A DNA stretch of 64,000 bases from Leeuwenhoekiella marinoflava DSM 3653 (GTDB lineage: Bacteria > Bacteroidota > Bacteroidia > Flavobacteriales > Flavobacteriaceae): NCBI RefSeq assembly GCF_900129005.1, contig NZ_FQUN01000025.1:1-64000 (forward strand). The letters run 5' to 3'. A program made the position numbers and the translations under genes. Shown here one piece after another: positions 35,601-43,419 of the stretch (its first letter is position 1; each line of letters opens with the position of its first letter). The notes under the pieces are model-generated. The model did no database searches. It was not told the DNA's origin and worked only from the letters and a program-made list of their open reading frames with translations.

Positions 35601-35783
35601 AAAATTTCCATCAAAGTCTGTAGAGGTACCTGTGCTGGTTCCTTTAATAATGACAGACGCTCCGGGTAGGGGTAAGCCAGTATCGTCAACGACGGTACCG
35701 GTGATTGTTTGCGTTTGAGCAAGAGCTAACTGCACAACTAATGCAAAAAATAGCATTAGAAATCCTTTTGTTTTGATTTTCAT
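32661..35783 (-). CDS. SusC/RagA-family TonB-linked outer-membrane transporter
   Basis: A 1040-residue SusC-type channel. After the signal peptide comes a CarboxypepD_reg domain (about 25-105, ITGTVVDDTGLPLPGASVII), then the SusC signature with ESLDEVVVTALGIKREKKSLG, a plug with GVAGTALYGTEARNGAVIITTK and the barrel ending in IGVDLKLSF. It works with the SusD lipoprotein encoded directly downstream. The 290 bp upstream hold an AAAACGTTTT palindrome (35819-35828) and an ACGATATCGT palindrome (35970-35979), both possible regulator sites, but no clear TAnnTTTG box. Confidence 0.95.
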   Translation of the reverse strand: MKIKTKGFLMLFFALVVQLALAQTQTITGTVVDDTGLPLPGASVIIKGTSTGTSTDFDGNFSINATIGDILIVSYMGFNDQEITVNQENKYAITLKSGESLDEVVVTALGIKREKKSLGFAQQSVKGENVVQAKDTDINSALAGKIAGVQLIGSPSSSFDNALIRLRGETGVLYVVDGVKIYSSSDINMEDVADISVLKGVAGTALYGTEARNGAVIITTKTAKNGEARITIDEALSMSSLYLLPEYQNQYGGGYDQNFLTYEGQLHPNFSADESWGPALDGTLVRHWDSFIPNSDTFGELRPWSANPDNIRDFYETATTNNLTFSLLKGGDDYSIKTTINNIKTSLIVPNTNREQTTISFKGSYNVSDKLKFNGNFNYQYRITDNFPGQGYGGLGSNFNQWWQRQLDVNRLKNYKQNGQIYSWNMKSASDPTPLYWNSPYFEVYENTNSQIKNAVYGSIGLEYEYNDHLSGLVDIRRTFNSFEYNSQTGWYGLAQPGYSEETITNEFNELYTQLNYDNKFGAFDVVANIGAQWNQRNYSYINAATTGGLQIPDYYSIRTSLGNINYSRDHVRLKNYSMFATASVGYDNFIYLDGSYRKEWSSTADLDNNSVDVYGLSASFIFSKFIENSDILSFGKIRAGIAQAPSFPGHYTLNNTYSIQNSYQDKLSVSTPNTLANLQLKGGIREEKELGTELKFLQNKIGLDFTYFHRTDSELPSSLTINGATGYTATTGNESINKTNGWELGITATPFSNDDFRWDVAFNIAKYRKKVIKINDLTDQTTLAGVWNASLRADEGDDWGNIYGTKWQRDDNGNILLDESGTPQYTNTIEKVANIQPDFTGGLNNMLTYKNFNLNFSMDFQKGGNFYSVTKMFNASSGNGAQTVGTNDLGNPIRDLVIDNAGNEVTSANVNNVQPSSGGIRVDGADMTTGQEVSYYVNPRTYFNNLYGVAEEWVYDASYIKLRQVSLGYTFPKPVMEKLPFDSMKLSVYANNLWLIYSKVNGIDPSEIEDYFSSGDARWVEAGQSPSQRTIGVDLKLSF

Positions 35784-35818
35784 GTTAGTGATTTAGTTAA
35801 TGTGTATTTTAAATAGCA

Positions 35819-35828
35819 AAACGTTTTA
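35819..35828. promoter_or_regulatory. AAAACGTTTT palindrome upstream of susC
   Basis: A 10-bp palindrome 36 bp before the susC start, followed by a second copy of its right arm (ATCGTTTTAC). The core AACGTT is LacI-type-like. A candidate only. Confidence 0.3.
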
Positions 35829-36022
35829 TCGTTTTACTAATGTCAACATCCCTTTTGTTAACATCTATCGAAAATACCCTTACTAAATCACCTCTGTTAT
35901 GTAAATATTATCTTTTTGTTATACTATTCTTGCTGGTAATTAGTATTATTTTAACATATTTTAGTACGATATCGTTATCATTATGGTTGATTATATGAGA
36001 ATTAATTCTTAAAAATTAAAAA

Positions 36023-36043
36023 AGCCATCGATTTTTGATGACT
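36023..36043. terminator. Terminator of the TIGR03643-like gene
   Basis: 7-bp stem (36023-36029 with 36037-36043, one G-T pair) flanked by A-run and T-run. On the minus strand six T follow. Confidence 0.7.
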
Positions 36044-36073
36044 TTTTAGTTTTAGTTATACTGAAGCGAGTTG

Positions 36074-36367
36074 TTAACGCTTGCTTATTTTATTATGTGT
36101 TATTTGCTTTTGTCTCGTGCTTTTAAAAGTGCCTTTTTCAAAATTTCTTTTTGCAGCATGTTTGGTGCTTCTTCCTTGCACACGTGCGCGCCACATTTTA
36201 AAACTAGAAGGCTTCATCTCTCTGCGCATAAGCGCTATCACTTCTTGCTCCTTTAGATCAAATTGAAATGCTATAGCGTCAAAAGTGGTGCGGTCTTCCC
36301 ATGCCATTTCAATGATACGGTCTAGTTCTCTATCAGTGAATTTTGATTTATTTTCTGAGTTCTCCAT
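36074..36367 (-). CDS. TIGR03643 / DUF2805 family protein
   Basis: A 97-residue protein of unknown role, common in marine bacteria. The family core is complete: DRELDRIIEMAWEDRTTFDA, EQEVIALMRREMKPSSFKMW and RARVQGRSTKHAAKR. It looks like a small helical, basic, possibly nucleic-acid-binding protein. I start it at ATG 36367 (MENSENKSKF); a longer frame from 36475 adds 36 residues that do not fit the family. The C-terminal Lys/Arg-rich tail supports binding to nucleic acid, but this is an inference. Confidence 0.8.
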   Translation of the reverse strand: MENSENKSKFTDRELDRIIEMAWEDRTTFDAIAFQFDLKEQEVIALMRREMKPSSFKMWRARVQGRSTKHAAKRNFEKGTFKSTRQKQITHNKISKR

Positions 36368-36591
36368 AAACAATTTTTGTGAAAGATAACTTTGTGAGCT
36401 AAAACCCCAAAGCCATTGTGTGTTGAATTTCAGTTTTTTAGAGATAATTAACGTTTTTGATAAATTGCTTAACATCAGCCTCAGTCTTCGTTAATTCGTA
36501 CCTTAAAGTTTAAGTATTTTTTAGCGAGACAATTTAAAAAGAGATTCTTCTGTCAATTACATTTACACTTTAACTATTAAATTACTTAATT

Positions 36592-37191
36592 ATGAAATAT
36601 ATTCAAATTGCGGCAGCAGGACTTATATTGGCAACTTCTTTTACATCGTGTAAAAATGCCGGTGAAAAAGAGGCTCAAGTAGAAGAAGATACTCAAGAGG
36701 TACATACTGTAAAAGATAGCACAGCCGCAGAAAAAGTACGTTATGCCGAAGCAAAGATTGAGGCCGAAAGACCAGTAATGCCAAAAAACTATGGGATTAA
36801 CTGGGATGAGGTTCAGGCAGATCCTGCTATGAAAACAGATTTTGAGGCTTGGGATGATTACAGAACCTTCTCTGGATCTTTAAGTGATTTAGAATTGAAA
36901 AAAGTACCAGAAGCAGAAATCAAAGACTATATCACACAATTAGAGCAAGAAGCAATGAATCTTGAAAATACAATTCCACAATCTATAATGACTGAAGAAA
37001 TTCAGGAGGATATAAAGGATATTCAGGAGGAAATTGCAGATTTAAAATCAATTACTGCTAAAGCAGGAGTGAATGAATCTAAAATTGCAAATCAAGTAGA
37101 AGAATTAAAAGAAGCATACGATGATCTTAATGAAGAGATTAAAGAGACTGTTTCTAAATCTGAGAAGAGTATTTTAGACGATAACCAATAG
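36592..37191 (+). CDS. Lipoprotein of unknown function, paralogue 1 of 3
   Basis: A 199-residue lipoprotein (lipobox TSC, Cys about residue 20) with mostly acidic helices. I find no named family. From W-D-D-Y (AWDDYRTFSG) to the end it can be lined up with the next two genes: a segment beginning IPQSIMTEEI and ending EAYDDLNEEI has exactly the same 56-residue length as in paralogue 2 (IPQELKKPEI ... NAFDTLNKEL). The long helices (EIQEDIKDIQEEIADLKS) suggest a coiled-coil. It has its own terminator. Confidence 0.75.
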   Translation: MKYIQIAAAGLILATSFTSCKNAGEKEAQVEEDTQEVHTVKDSTAAEKVRYAEAKIEAERPVMPKNYGINWDEVQADPAMKTDFEAWDDYRTFSGSLSDLELKKVPEAEIKDYITQLEQEAMNLENTIPQSIMTEEIQEDIKDIQEEIADLKSITAKAGVNESKIANQVEELKEAYDDLNEEIKETVSKSEKSILDDNQ

Positions 37192-37217
37192 GTTAAAATA
37201 TATAGCATAAGAGAAAA

Positions 37218-37243
37218 GGTCTTCACGTTGAAGGCCTTTTTTT
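37218..37243 (+). terminator. Terminator of lipoprotein paralogue 1
   Basis: GGTCTTC (37218-37224) pairs with GAAGGCC (37230-37236) with one G-T pair, followed by seven T. Confidence 0.8.
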
Positions 37244-37342
37244 ATTTTAGTTAATTAAAAGGAAATTAAGGATTTAGCTTTTTGCAAAAATATTTAGCAA
37301 TACTTTATAAAAGCGGGGAAGTTGAAAAACAACTGATTCTCA

Positions 37343-37358
37343 TAACTTTGCAAAGTTA
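37343..37358. promoter_or_regulatory. Promoter of paralogue 2 inside a 16-bp palindrome
   Basis: TAACTTTGCAAAGTTA is a perfect palindrome. Its left half is a TAnnTTTG -7 box for the downstream gene, with GTTG at 37321-37324 (18 bp spacing) as -33; its right half is the same box on the other strand. ATG follows at 37369. Confidence 0.6.
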
Positions 37359-37368
37359 AAAACCCAAT

Positions 37369-37815
37369 GTGATGAAACGGCACCTGCTTCAAGTAGTATT
37401 ACTAATGATGTTATTTTTAAGTTGTAAAAACAATTTAGATTCAGCTTCATCTAAAACTGCCATGAAAGCTCATGTGGAACAGTTGAATCCTGAAGTTGAA
37501 GAGCTTGTAAAGAACTGGGATGGTTATTGGGCCTTAAAACGAAACATTGCAATGATTGAAAATACAAATCCTTTAAACGCGATTGAGTTTATGGATAAGT
37601 TGGCACACAATTGCAATGCGATGATTATACAAATCCCGCAAGAATTGAAAAAACCCGAAATTAAAGAACAAATCAATAAAGTTGATTCTAGAATCAATGA
37701 GTTCTACAGCGAGGTAAATCGCAACGAGATTAGAGAACGTGTTGTAGAGAATCATATTGAAACTATTGTAAACGCCTTTGATACACTAAATAAAGAACTC
37801 AATAGTATTTTATAA
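37369..37815 (+). CDS. Lipoprotein of unknown function, paralogue 2 of 3
   Basis: A 148-residue lipoprotein (lipobox FLSC, about Cys19), all-helical by its pattern. After NWDGYWALKR it contains the 56-residue segment IPQELKKPEI ... AFDTLNKEL that lines up without gaps with paralogue 1. No known family. Own promoter and terminator separate it from its neighbours, so the three copies are expressed as single genes. Confidence 0.75.
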   Translation: MMKRHLLQVVLLMMLFLSCKNNLDSASSKTAMKAHVEQLNPEVEELVKNWDGYWALKRNIAMIENTNPLNAIEFMDKLAHNCNAMIIQIPQELKKPEIKEQINKVDSRINEFYSEVNRNEIRERVVENHIETIVNAFDTLNKELNSIL

Positions 37816-37838
37816 GAAAAGAAAAATATAATGTCAAG

Positions 37839-37864
37839 GTCTCCTTTTTAAGGAGGCTTTTTTT
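37839..37864 (+). terminator. Terminator of lipoprotein paralogue 2
   Basis: 8-bp stem (37839-37846 with 37850-37857, one G-T pair), TTT loop, then seven T. Confidence 0.85.
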
Positions 37865-37892
37865 ATGCGTAGCTTTGTGTACATTTGATCTT

Positions 37893-38495
37893 ATGAAAAT
37901 CACATTTTATCTTTTGCTTATACTGTTTTTAGGTTTGAGTTCTTGCAAAGAAAAACAAGAGGTAATCGCTGACCCGAGAGATGCAACAGATACGTTGCAG
38001 ATAGCCTATCAGTCTAATAAAAAACAAGAGATTGTTTTAACTCCTTCTGCAAAAAATGCAACGGAAGGTTGGGAAAATTATCCTGAGTTAGTAGCGCAAA
38101 TTAAAGCTATAGACACGGTTCGTATAGGCTACATAAGAGCAAATGGTAAAGACTGGATTAGTAATGCTGCTTTGGCACAAACTAAAGTAAGAGATAGTTT
38201 TGCTAATACAGCTATAGAATCTCGATTAACCGTTTTATTTACGAAGACAAATACGCTTGTTCAAGAAGCTTCAAAACTTGAGGTAGATACGGCAGCAGTC
38301 AATAAAGAAGCTACAGAACTATACAATACGTTTCAAAACTTAAAACTTCAGATCAATCTAAAGCATCAGAAATCTATAGAAGAATTACTGGAGCAATACG
38401 AGGTTGAGGCAGATTCGCTTTCCGCAGTTAAAGATTCAACACAAACACGTCGCGATAGCTTATTAAGAGCCAATAACGTTCCTGTTCAAAACTAG
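37893..38495 (+). CDS. Lipoprotein of unknown function, paralogue 3 of 3
   Basis: A 200-residue lipoprotein starting at ATG 37893 (MKITFYLLLILFLGLSSC, lipobox LSSC). A TAGCTTTG -7 box at 37870-37877 excludes the longer frame. It carries W-E-N-Y at the place of WDDY/WDGY in the two genes upstream and again a 56-residue helical stretch (VRDSFANTAI ... TFQNLKLQI) at the same distance. A further acidic tail of about 45 residues is unique to it. It lies 5 bp before the SnoaL-like gene and is likely co-transcribed with it and the M13 peptidase. Confidence 0.72.
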   Translation: MKITFYLLLILFLGLSSCKEKQEVIADPRDATDTLQIAYQSNKKQEIVLTPSAKNATEGWENYPELVAQIKAIDTVRIGYIRANGKDWISNAALAQTKVRDSFANTAIESRLTVLFTKTNTLVQEASKLEVDTAAVNKEATELYNTFQNLKLQINLKHQKSIEELLEQYEVEADSLSAVKDSTQTRRDSLLRANNVPVQN

Positions 38496-38500
38496 AAACA

Positions 38501-39001
38501 ATGAAAAATTTACTCGCTTTTTTATTTATAATATGTAGTACAGCCGCACTTGCGCAACAGCGTGATAAAGCAGAAATGGCAATAAACAGTCAACTCGAAA
38601 AGTGGCATGAAGCTGCGGCAGATGCAGATTTTGACGCGTATTATGATTTAATGACAGAAGATGCTGTCTTTATAGGTACAGATGCTGATGAAAATTGGCA
38701 ACTAGACCAGTTTAAGGCTTATGCAAAACCTTATTTTGATAAGGGTAAGGCTTGGAGTTTTACAACACTTGAACGTACTATTTATCATCCTAAAAAGTCA
38801 AAAATAGCGTGGTTTGATGAATTGCTAGATACTCAAATGGGAATCTGTCGTGGATCTGGTGTTATGCGCCTAGATGGTAAAGAGTGGAAGGTGCAGCATT
38901 ATGTGTTATCTATTGCTGTTCCTAATGAAAATGTTTCAGAAGTAACGCAGATAAAAAAAGAACACGATAGTTTGCTGATGGCAAAACTGCGTGCCAATTA
39001 A
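38501..39001 (+). CDS. Secreted SnoaL/NTF2-like (DUF4440-type) protein
   Basis: A 166-residue protein with signal peptide (cut after ALAQ, about residue 18). The rest is a cone-shaped NTF2-like fold: AINSQLEKWHEAAADADFDAYYDLMTEDAVFIG and YFDKGKAWSFTTLERTIYH, ending LDGKEWKVQHYVLSIAVP. Many such proteins have no known substrate. It sits between a lipoprotein and a secreted metallopeptidase, 28 bp before the latter. Confidence 0.8.
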   Translation: MKNLLAFLFIICSTAALAQQRDKAEMAINSQLEKWHEAAADADFDAYYDLMTEDAVFIGTDADENWQLDQFKAYAKPYFDKGKAWSFTTLERTIYHPKKSKIAWFDELLDTQMGICRGSGVMRLDGKEWKVQHYVLSIAVPNENVSEVTQIKKEHDSLLMAKLRAN

Positions 39002-39028
39002 TTTAAAATAATCTCTTTATTATAATTT

Positions 39029-41095
39029 ATGAATTCAATGTTTAAAATGATGATTCCGGTTTCTATCGGGATTTTAAGTTTAACCGCTTGCAAAGAAGAA
39101 GCAAAAAAAGATGCTGCTGTTGCAACGGTTAAAATTCCGGCGTTAGACCTTACTAATATGGATACGCTGGTTAAGCCACAAGATGATTTTTACAAGTTTG
39201 TAAACGGCAACTGGATGCAAAATACAGAGATCCCTGAAGAAGAGTCAGTTTGGGGAGGTTTTAGTGTTTTACGTAAGAAAACGCGTGAAGATGTTTTGAC
39301 CATAATAGAAGATGCTCGCAAAGAAAACACGTATGCAGCAGGTTCTGACCAGGCTAAAGCTTTAGCGCTTTTTGAAAGTGAATTGGATACAGTTGCGCGT
39401 AATGAAGCAGGTTTAACTCCTCTTAAACCAGCTTTAGAAAGTATTGCGGCAATAACTTCGGTAAATGATATTGCACGTGTTGGACAAATGCGCAACGGAA
39501 CCGGAACGCCGTATTTTAGCTTTAGAGTATTTTCAGATTTCTCAAACAGTAAGATGAATGCCGGTTACATTACGCCGGGAAGATTAGGGCTTCCAGATCG
39601 GGATTATTATATCGAGCAGGATGCAAAATCAAAAGAAATACGTGAGCAATACAAAGCGTATGTCAGCTGGGTTCTTGAGTATGCCGGTGACGAAAAATCT
39701 ATTGCTGATGATGAAGCAGCTCGTATTCTAGCTCTAGAAACTAAGCTAGCAGAGCCAAAACTAGACAAAGTAGAGCAGCGCGATGCACGTAACCTAAATA
39801 ATCCAAAGAGCGTAGCGCAACTGCAAAAGTTGACTCCGGCGATAGACTGGGCAGGTTATTTTGACAATCAAGGCTTAGAAAAAGAAGTTGACACGGTTAT
39901 CGTGCTTCAGCCTAAATACATGAAAGCTTTGCAAAATGTATTGACTACAACTCCTGTTGAAGATTTAAAATTATTGATGAGATGGGCGACACTTAATTCA
40001 TGGTCAGATGCACTTACAACAGACCTGGAATATGCAAACTGGGAGTTTTACAGTAAAACGTTGAATGGTACACCAAAGCAAAAACCAGCCGATGAGCGTG
40101 CACTTGCAACTGTAGATAATACGTTAGGTGAAGCTTTAGGTAAATTATATGTTGACAAAGTGTTTCCGCCAGAGGCGAAAGCTAAAGCTGAAACCATGAT
40201 TGCAAATATCAAAGAGGCTTTTAGAGATCGTATTAACAATCTGGAGTGGATGACAGATTCTACTAAGATGCAAGCCATTGATAAACTGAATAAATTCACG
40301 GTGAAGATTGGTTATCCTGATAAGTGGGAAGATTATTCTAAACTAGAAATTAGTGCTGATAAAGGTTATTTTGATAATCTATTAGCTGCAGGTGCTTGGT
40401 CTATTGATGAGAATAATGCAGAATATAAAGAGCCGGTTGATAAAACAAAATGGGGTATGTCTCCACAAACGGTAAATGCTTATTTCAATCCTTCTTTTAA
40501 CGAGATTGTATTTCCGGCGGCTATTTTACAACCTCCGTTTTACAACTATCAGGCTGATGAAGCTGTGAATTATGGTGGAATAGGAGCTGTGATTGGTCAC
40601 GAAATTTCACACGCATTTGATGATAGTGGCGCGCGTTACGATGGTAATGGTAACTTAAAAAATTGGTGGAGTGATGCAGATCTAGATGCATTTACAGAAC
40701 GTAGTGGTGCGCTTGCTGAGCAATACAGTAATATTGAAGTTGCAGACAGTTTGTTTATCAATGGTAAATTTACTTTAGGTGAAAATATTGGTGATTTAGG
40801 CGGACTTCTGGCTGCTCACACAGGTTTACAAAAATTCTATGAGAAAAATGGAAAGCCTGAAGAAATAGACGGTTTTACACCAGATCAACGTTTCTTTATC
40901 AGTTGGGCGACGATCTGGCGTACAAAAATGCGTGATGATGCATTGCGTACACGTATAAAAACAGATCCGCATTCTCCTGGAATGTACCGTGCATATGTAC
41001 CGCTTCAAAATATTGATGCTTTTTATGATGCATTTGATATCAAAGAAGGCGACCCTATGTTTGTACCTGCTGAAAAGCGTGTACGCATCTGGTAA
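39029..41095 (+). CDS. M13-family metallopeptidase (PepO/neprilysin-like), lipoprotein
   Basis: A 688-residue zinc endopeptidase of the neprilysin family. The signal has a lipobox (LTAC, about Cys20), so it is a periplasmic or surface lipoprotein. The zinc motif HEISH is at 524-528 (VIGHEISHAFDD) and the third ligand E585 is in GENIGDLGG. NAYFNPSFNEIVFPAAILQPP is a further family motif, and the end VPAEKRVRIW is usual for M13. It cleaves peptides. Last gene of a short operon before a strong terminator. Confidence 0.95.
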   Translation: MNSMFKMMIPVSIGILSLTACKEEAKKDAAVATVKIPALDLTNMDTLVKPQDDFYKFVNGNWMQNTEIPEEESVWGGFSVLRKKTREDVLTIIEDARKENTYAAGSDQAKALALFESELDTVARNEAGLTPLKPALESIAAITSVNDIARVGQMRNGTGTPYFSFRVFSDFSNSKMNAGYITPGRLGLPDRDYYIEQDAKSKEIREQYKAYVSWVLEYAGDEKSIADDEAARILALETKLAEPKLDKVEQRDARNLNNPKSVAQLQKLTPAIDWAGYFDNQGLEKEVDTVIVLQPKYMKALQNVLTTTPVEDLKLLMRWATLNSWSDALTTDLEYANWEFYSKTLNGTPKQKPADERALATVDNTLGEALGKLYVDKVFPPEAKAKAETMIANIKEAFRDRINNLEWMTDSTKMQAIDKLNKFTVKIGYPDKWEDYSKLEISADKGYFDNLLAAGAWSIDENNAEYKEPVDKTKWGMSPQTVNAYFNPSFNEIVFPAAILQPPFYNYQADEAVNYGGIGAVIGHEISHAFDDSGARYDGNGNLKNWWSDADLDAFTERSGALAEQYSNIEVADSLFINGKFTLGENIGDLGGLLAAHTGLQKFYEKNGKPEEIDGFTPDQRFFISWATIWRTKMRDDALRTRIKTDPHSPGMYRAYVPLQNIDAFYDAFDIKEGDPMFVPAEKRVRIW

Positions 41096-41116
41096 GAAAA
41101 ATAGATTTTTAAAATC

Positions 41117-41149
41117 AAAAGCCCGAAAGCTATTTGCTTTCGGGCTTTT
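41117..41149. terminator. Bidirectional terminator between M13 peptidase and ACT-like gene
   Basis: A perfect 14-bp stem (41117-41130 with 41136-41149) with a 5-nt loop between convergent genes. Confidence 0.92.
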
Positions 41150-41791
41150 TTAGTTTTTAATTTCGTTAACCAAGGCAAAAGCTTGATTCACATATTCTTT
41201 TTCAAGAAAAAGGGTAAAGTAGTTTGAGGTGGAAATCGCTTCAAAAATCGGGATTCCTTCGTAGGCAAGCAGCTTAAAGATGTAAAAGTAAAGTCCAACG
41301 GTTTTTGAGTTATTCACAGGAAGCGCAATAGATAAGGAAGATAAATCGTGCTTAACCATAACGCAAGTTTCCTTCTCAAAACAACGTTCTACGAGTTCGG
41401 TCAGGTCGTTTGAAACTAAAATATTGCTTTCGTGAAAGGTGCTTGAATAGGTTAAATAAGCCTTAGGAATACTTTTAGTCTGCTCTAACAATTGCGACTG
41501 ACTTGCCAAAATAGTGTTTGAATTGAGAAAGGTAAAGTCTGTAATACCGCTGCGTACTACAATGTCTCCCAAATCGCGCATCATTTTTTCATCAACGCGT
41601 TTCTGCGGATAATAACGTCGCAATGCCATTACAATAGAGCCCACATTTACAGGCTTGCCCAGTTCTTTTTCAATTCTGGGTTTAAAATCTTCGGCTAAAG
41701 CGCTGTAATTGATAATCTTCCGCATCAGCGCATCTTCGGTATACGGCTGGTGTTTGATGAGTTGTTCGACAACAGAGGTTATAGTTTTCAA
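41150..41791 (-). CDS. ACT-like regulatory protein, divergent from lysC
   Basis: A 213-residue protein not firmly recognised. The first 90 residues look helical (TSVVEQLIKHQPYTEDALMR, ALRRYYPQKRVDEKMMRDLG); the C-terminal half resembles two ACT-like repeats (NILVSNDLTELVERCFEKET, SSLSIALPVNNSKTVGLYFY, YEGIPIFEAISTSNYFTLFL). In flavobacteria similar proteins next to aspartate kinase are sometimes named aspartate kinase, but no kinase motif is here. It is divergent from lysC over 94 bp and may sense an amino acid or act on the kinase; this is inferred. Confidence 0.6.
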   Translation of the reverse strand: MKTITSVVEQLIKHQPYTEDALMRKIINYSALAEDFKPRIEKELGKPVNVGSIVMALRRYYPQKRVDEKMMRDLGDIVVRSGITDFTFLNSNTILASQSQLLEQTKSIPKAYLTYSSTFHESNILVSNDLTELVERCFEKETCVMVKHDLSSLSIALPVNNSKTVGLYFYIFKLLAYEGIPIFEAISTSNYFTLFLEKEYVNQAFALVNEIKN

Positions 41792-41814
41792 TGTTATATA
41801 TTTAACAATTTGTA

Positions 41815-41822
41815 CAAATTTA
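41815..41822 (-). promoter_or_regulatory. Putative -7 element of the ACT-like gene
   Basis: TAAATTTG on the minus strand fits TAnnTTTG, 24 bp before the ATG. It overlaps the palindrome AATTTGTACAAATT (41807-41820) between the divergent genes. Confidence 0.5.
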
Positions 41823-41885
41823 TATAAAATTGTTGAATTTTTTTCAAGCTTCTTTTTTTCAGCTTAACTATGCAGCATTAATACG

Positions 41886-43217
41886 ATGAAGATGAATGTT
41901 TTAAAATTTGGAGGAACTTCTGTAGGAAGTGCTCAAAATATCAGAAAAGTAGTAGAAATTCTTTCTGTTACTGAAAAGCCAAAGATTGTAGTGCTGTCTG
42001 CAATGTCTGGTGTTACTAATTTATTGGTAAGCCTTAATCAGGCAAGTATAGATAAAGATTCTGCACAAATCACCAATGTGCTGGAGCAGCTTCAGGCTAA
42101 ACACTTTGAAGCAATAGAGGATCTGTTCACCGCAGAAAATCAGCCAGAAACAAAAGCTCAAATTGAGACGTTTGTAGCTGCTTTAAAAGAAATTGCAACT
42201 GGTGGACGTACGTTAACCACGTATGCTGAGTTGGTAACTTATGGTGAAACCATGCTTACCTGGATGTTCTCAAAATTCTTAGACCAAGAGCAGGTAGAAA
42301 ATGTGCTTTTAAACGCAAGTACGTTTATGAATGTAGGCACTGTTGAAAACCCAAATATTGATACGGTTTCTGAAGCTTTATTGCCACAGTTGGAGCAAAA
42401 CCCTTCTCAATTATACATCACACAAGGTTTTGTGTGTCGTGACGAGCGTGGTTCTCTAGCGACATTAAAGCGCGGTGGAAGCGACTTTAGCGCAACAATT
42501 ATCGCAGCAGCTGTTTCTGCTGCCGGTGTTCAGATCTGGACAGATATTGACGGGTTGCATAATAACGATCCTCGTTATGTTCAAGAAACACAGCCTATAG
42601 AGCATTTAACCTATAACGAGGCGGCGGAGCTTGCTTATTTTGGTGCAAAAATTTTGCACCCACAAACTGTTGCTCCGGTAATAGATCGTGATATTCCGGT
42701 TTGGTTGAAAAATACTTTTGAGCCTTCTGCTCCCGGAACTAAGATTTCTAATGAGTATCATAACCGTGGTTTAAAAGCGATTTCGGCAAAAGATGGGATT
42801 ACCGCTATAAAAATTAAATCGAATCGTATGCTAGGTGCTCACGGTTTCCTAAGAACGATTTTTGAAGTATTTGACCGTCACGAGACCTCAATTGATATGA
42901 TTACTACTTCTGAGGTGGCTATCTCATTAACTATTGATGATACGTCTCACTTAAAAGCTATAATGACTGAACTTTCGGTAATTGCAGAGGTTACAGTCGA
43001 AGAAGATCACAGTATTATTTGTATTGTAGGGGAGAACCTTATTGCAGACCACGAGTCGTATAAAGCATTTGGTATTCTCAATTCTATCCCGGTGCGTATG
43101 ATTGCATATGGAGGTAGTAACAACAATATTTCTCTTCTTGTTCCAACGCGAGAAAAGATAAGTGCCTTACAATACTTAAACGCGCAATTGTTTCAACTAG
43201 AAGGAGCAATAGCTTAG
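41886..43217 (+). CDS. lysC: Aspartate kinase
   Basis: A 443-residue monofunctional aspartokinase, first step of Lys, Thr and Met synthesis. The kinase domain begins with LKFGGTSVGSAQNI, has RGGSDFSATIIAA and the Lys-site WTDIDGLHNNDPR; tandem ACT domains fill about 305-443 (FEVFDRHETSIDMITTSEVA, GGSNNNISLLVP) and should give feedback control. An ATG at 41886 or 41892 opens the gene. Divergent from the ACT-like gene and followed by a terminator. Confidence 0.95.
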   Translation: MKMNVLKFGGTSVGSAQNIRKVVEILSVTEKPKIVVLSAMSGVTNLLVSLNQASIDKDSAQITNVLEQLQAKHFEAIEDLFTAENQPETKAQIETFVAALKEIATGGRTLTTYAELVTYGETMLTWMFSKFLDQEQVENVLLNASTFMNVGTVENPNIDTVSEALLPQLEQNPSQLYITQGFVCRDERGSLATLKRGGSDFSATIIAAAVSAAGVQIWTDIDGLHNNDPRYVQETQPIEHLTYNEAAELAYFGAKILHPQTVAPVIDRDIPVWLKNTFEPSAPGTKISNEYHNRGLKAISAKDGITAIKIKSNRMLGAHGFLRTIFEVFDRHETSIDMITTSEVAISLTIDDTSHLKAIMTELSVIAEVTVEEDHSIICIVGENLIADHESYKAFGILNSIPVRMIAYGGSNNNISLLVPTREKISALQYLNAQLFQLEGAIA

Positions 43218-43271
43218 ACTTTTGTTAGTTAGTGTTAGCCTTTCTTCTGACCAACCAGAAGATTAACATGG

Positions 43272-43301
43272 AAACCCGGTATGTGCTTGCCGGGTTTTTT
43301 T
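43272..43301 (+). terminator. Terminator of lysC
   Basis: AAACCCGG (43272-43279) pairs with CCGGGTTT (43290-43297), followed by a T-run. The remaining 118 bp up to the next gene hold nothing recognisable. Confidence 0.85.
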
Positions 43302-43419
43302 ATTGGCACCGCCAAAGGATTTAATATCCCCAAGCTTGTTTCAAAATGTATAATTTGTTTTTAACGAATGACTCGTAGGCTTGTATTCAGATAATTTACT
43401 CAGAAATGAGTTTTCAGCT

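Noticed and set aside
31187-35783. A complete polysaccharide-utilisation locus around the SusCD pair
   Set aside because: No glycosidase, lyase, sulfatase or sensor adjoins; the only GH43 is 24 kb away. The SusD subgroup does not imply a glycan.
36074-36475. Longer start (133 residues) for the TIGR03643-like gene
   Set aside because: The first 36 residues do not belong to the family, whose start matches ATG 36367.
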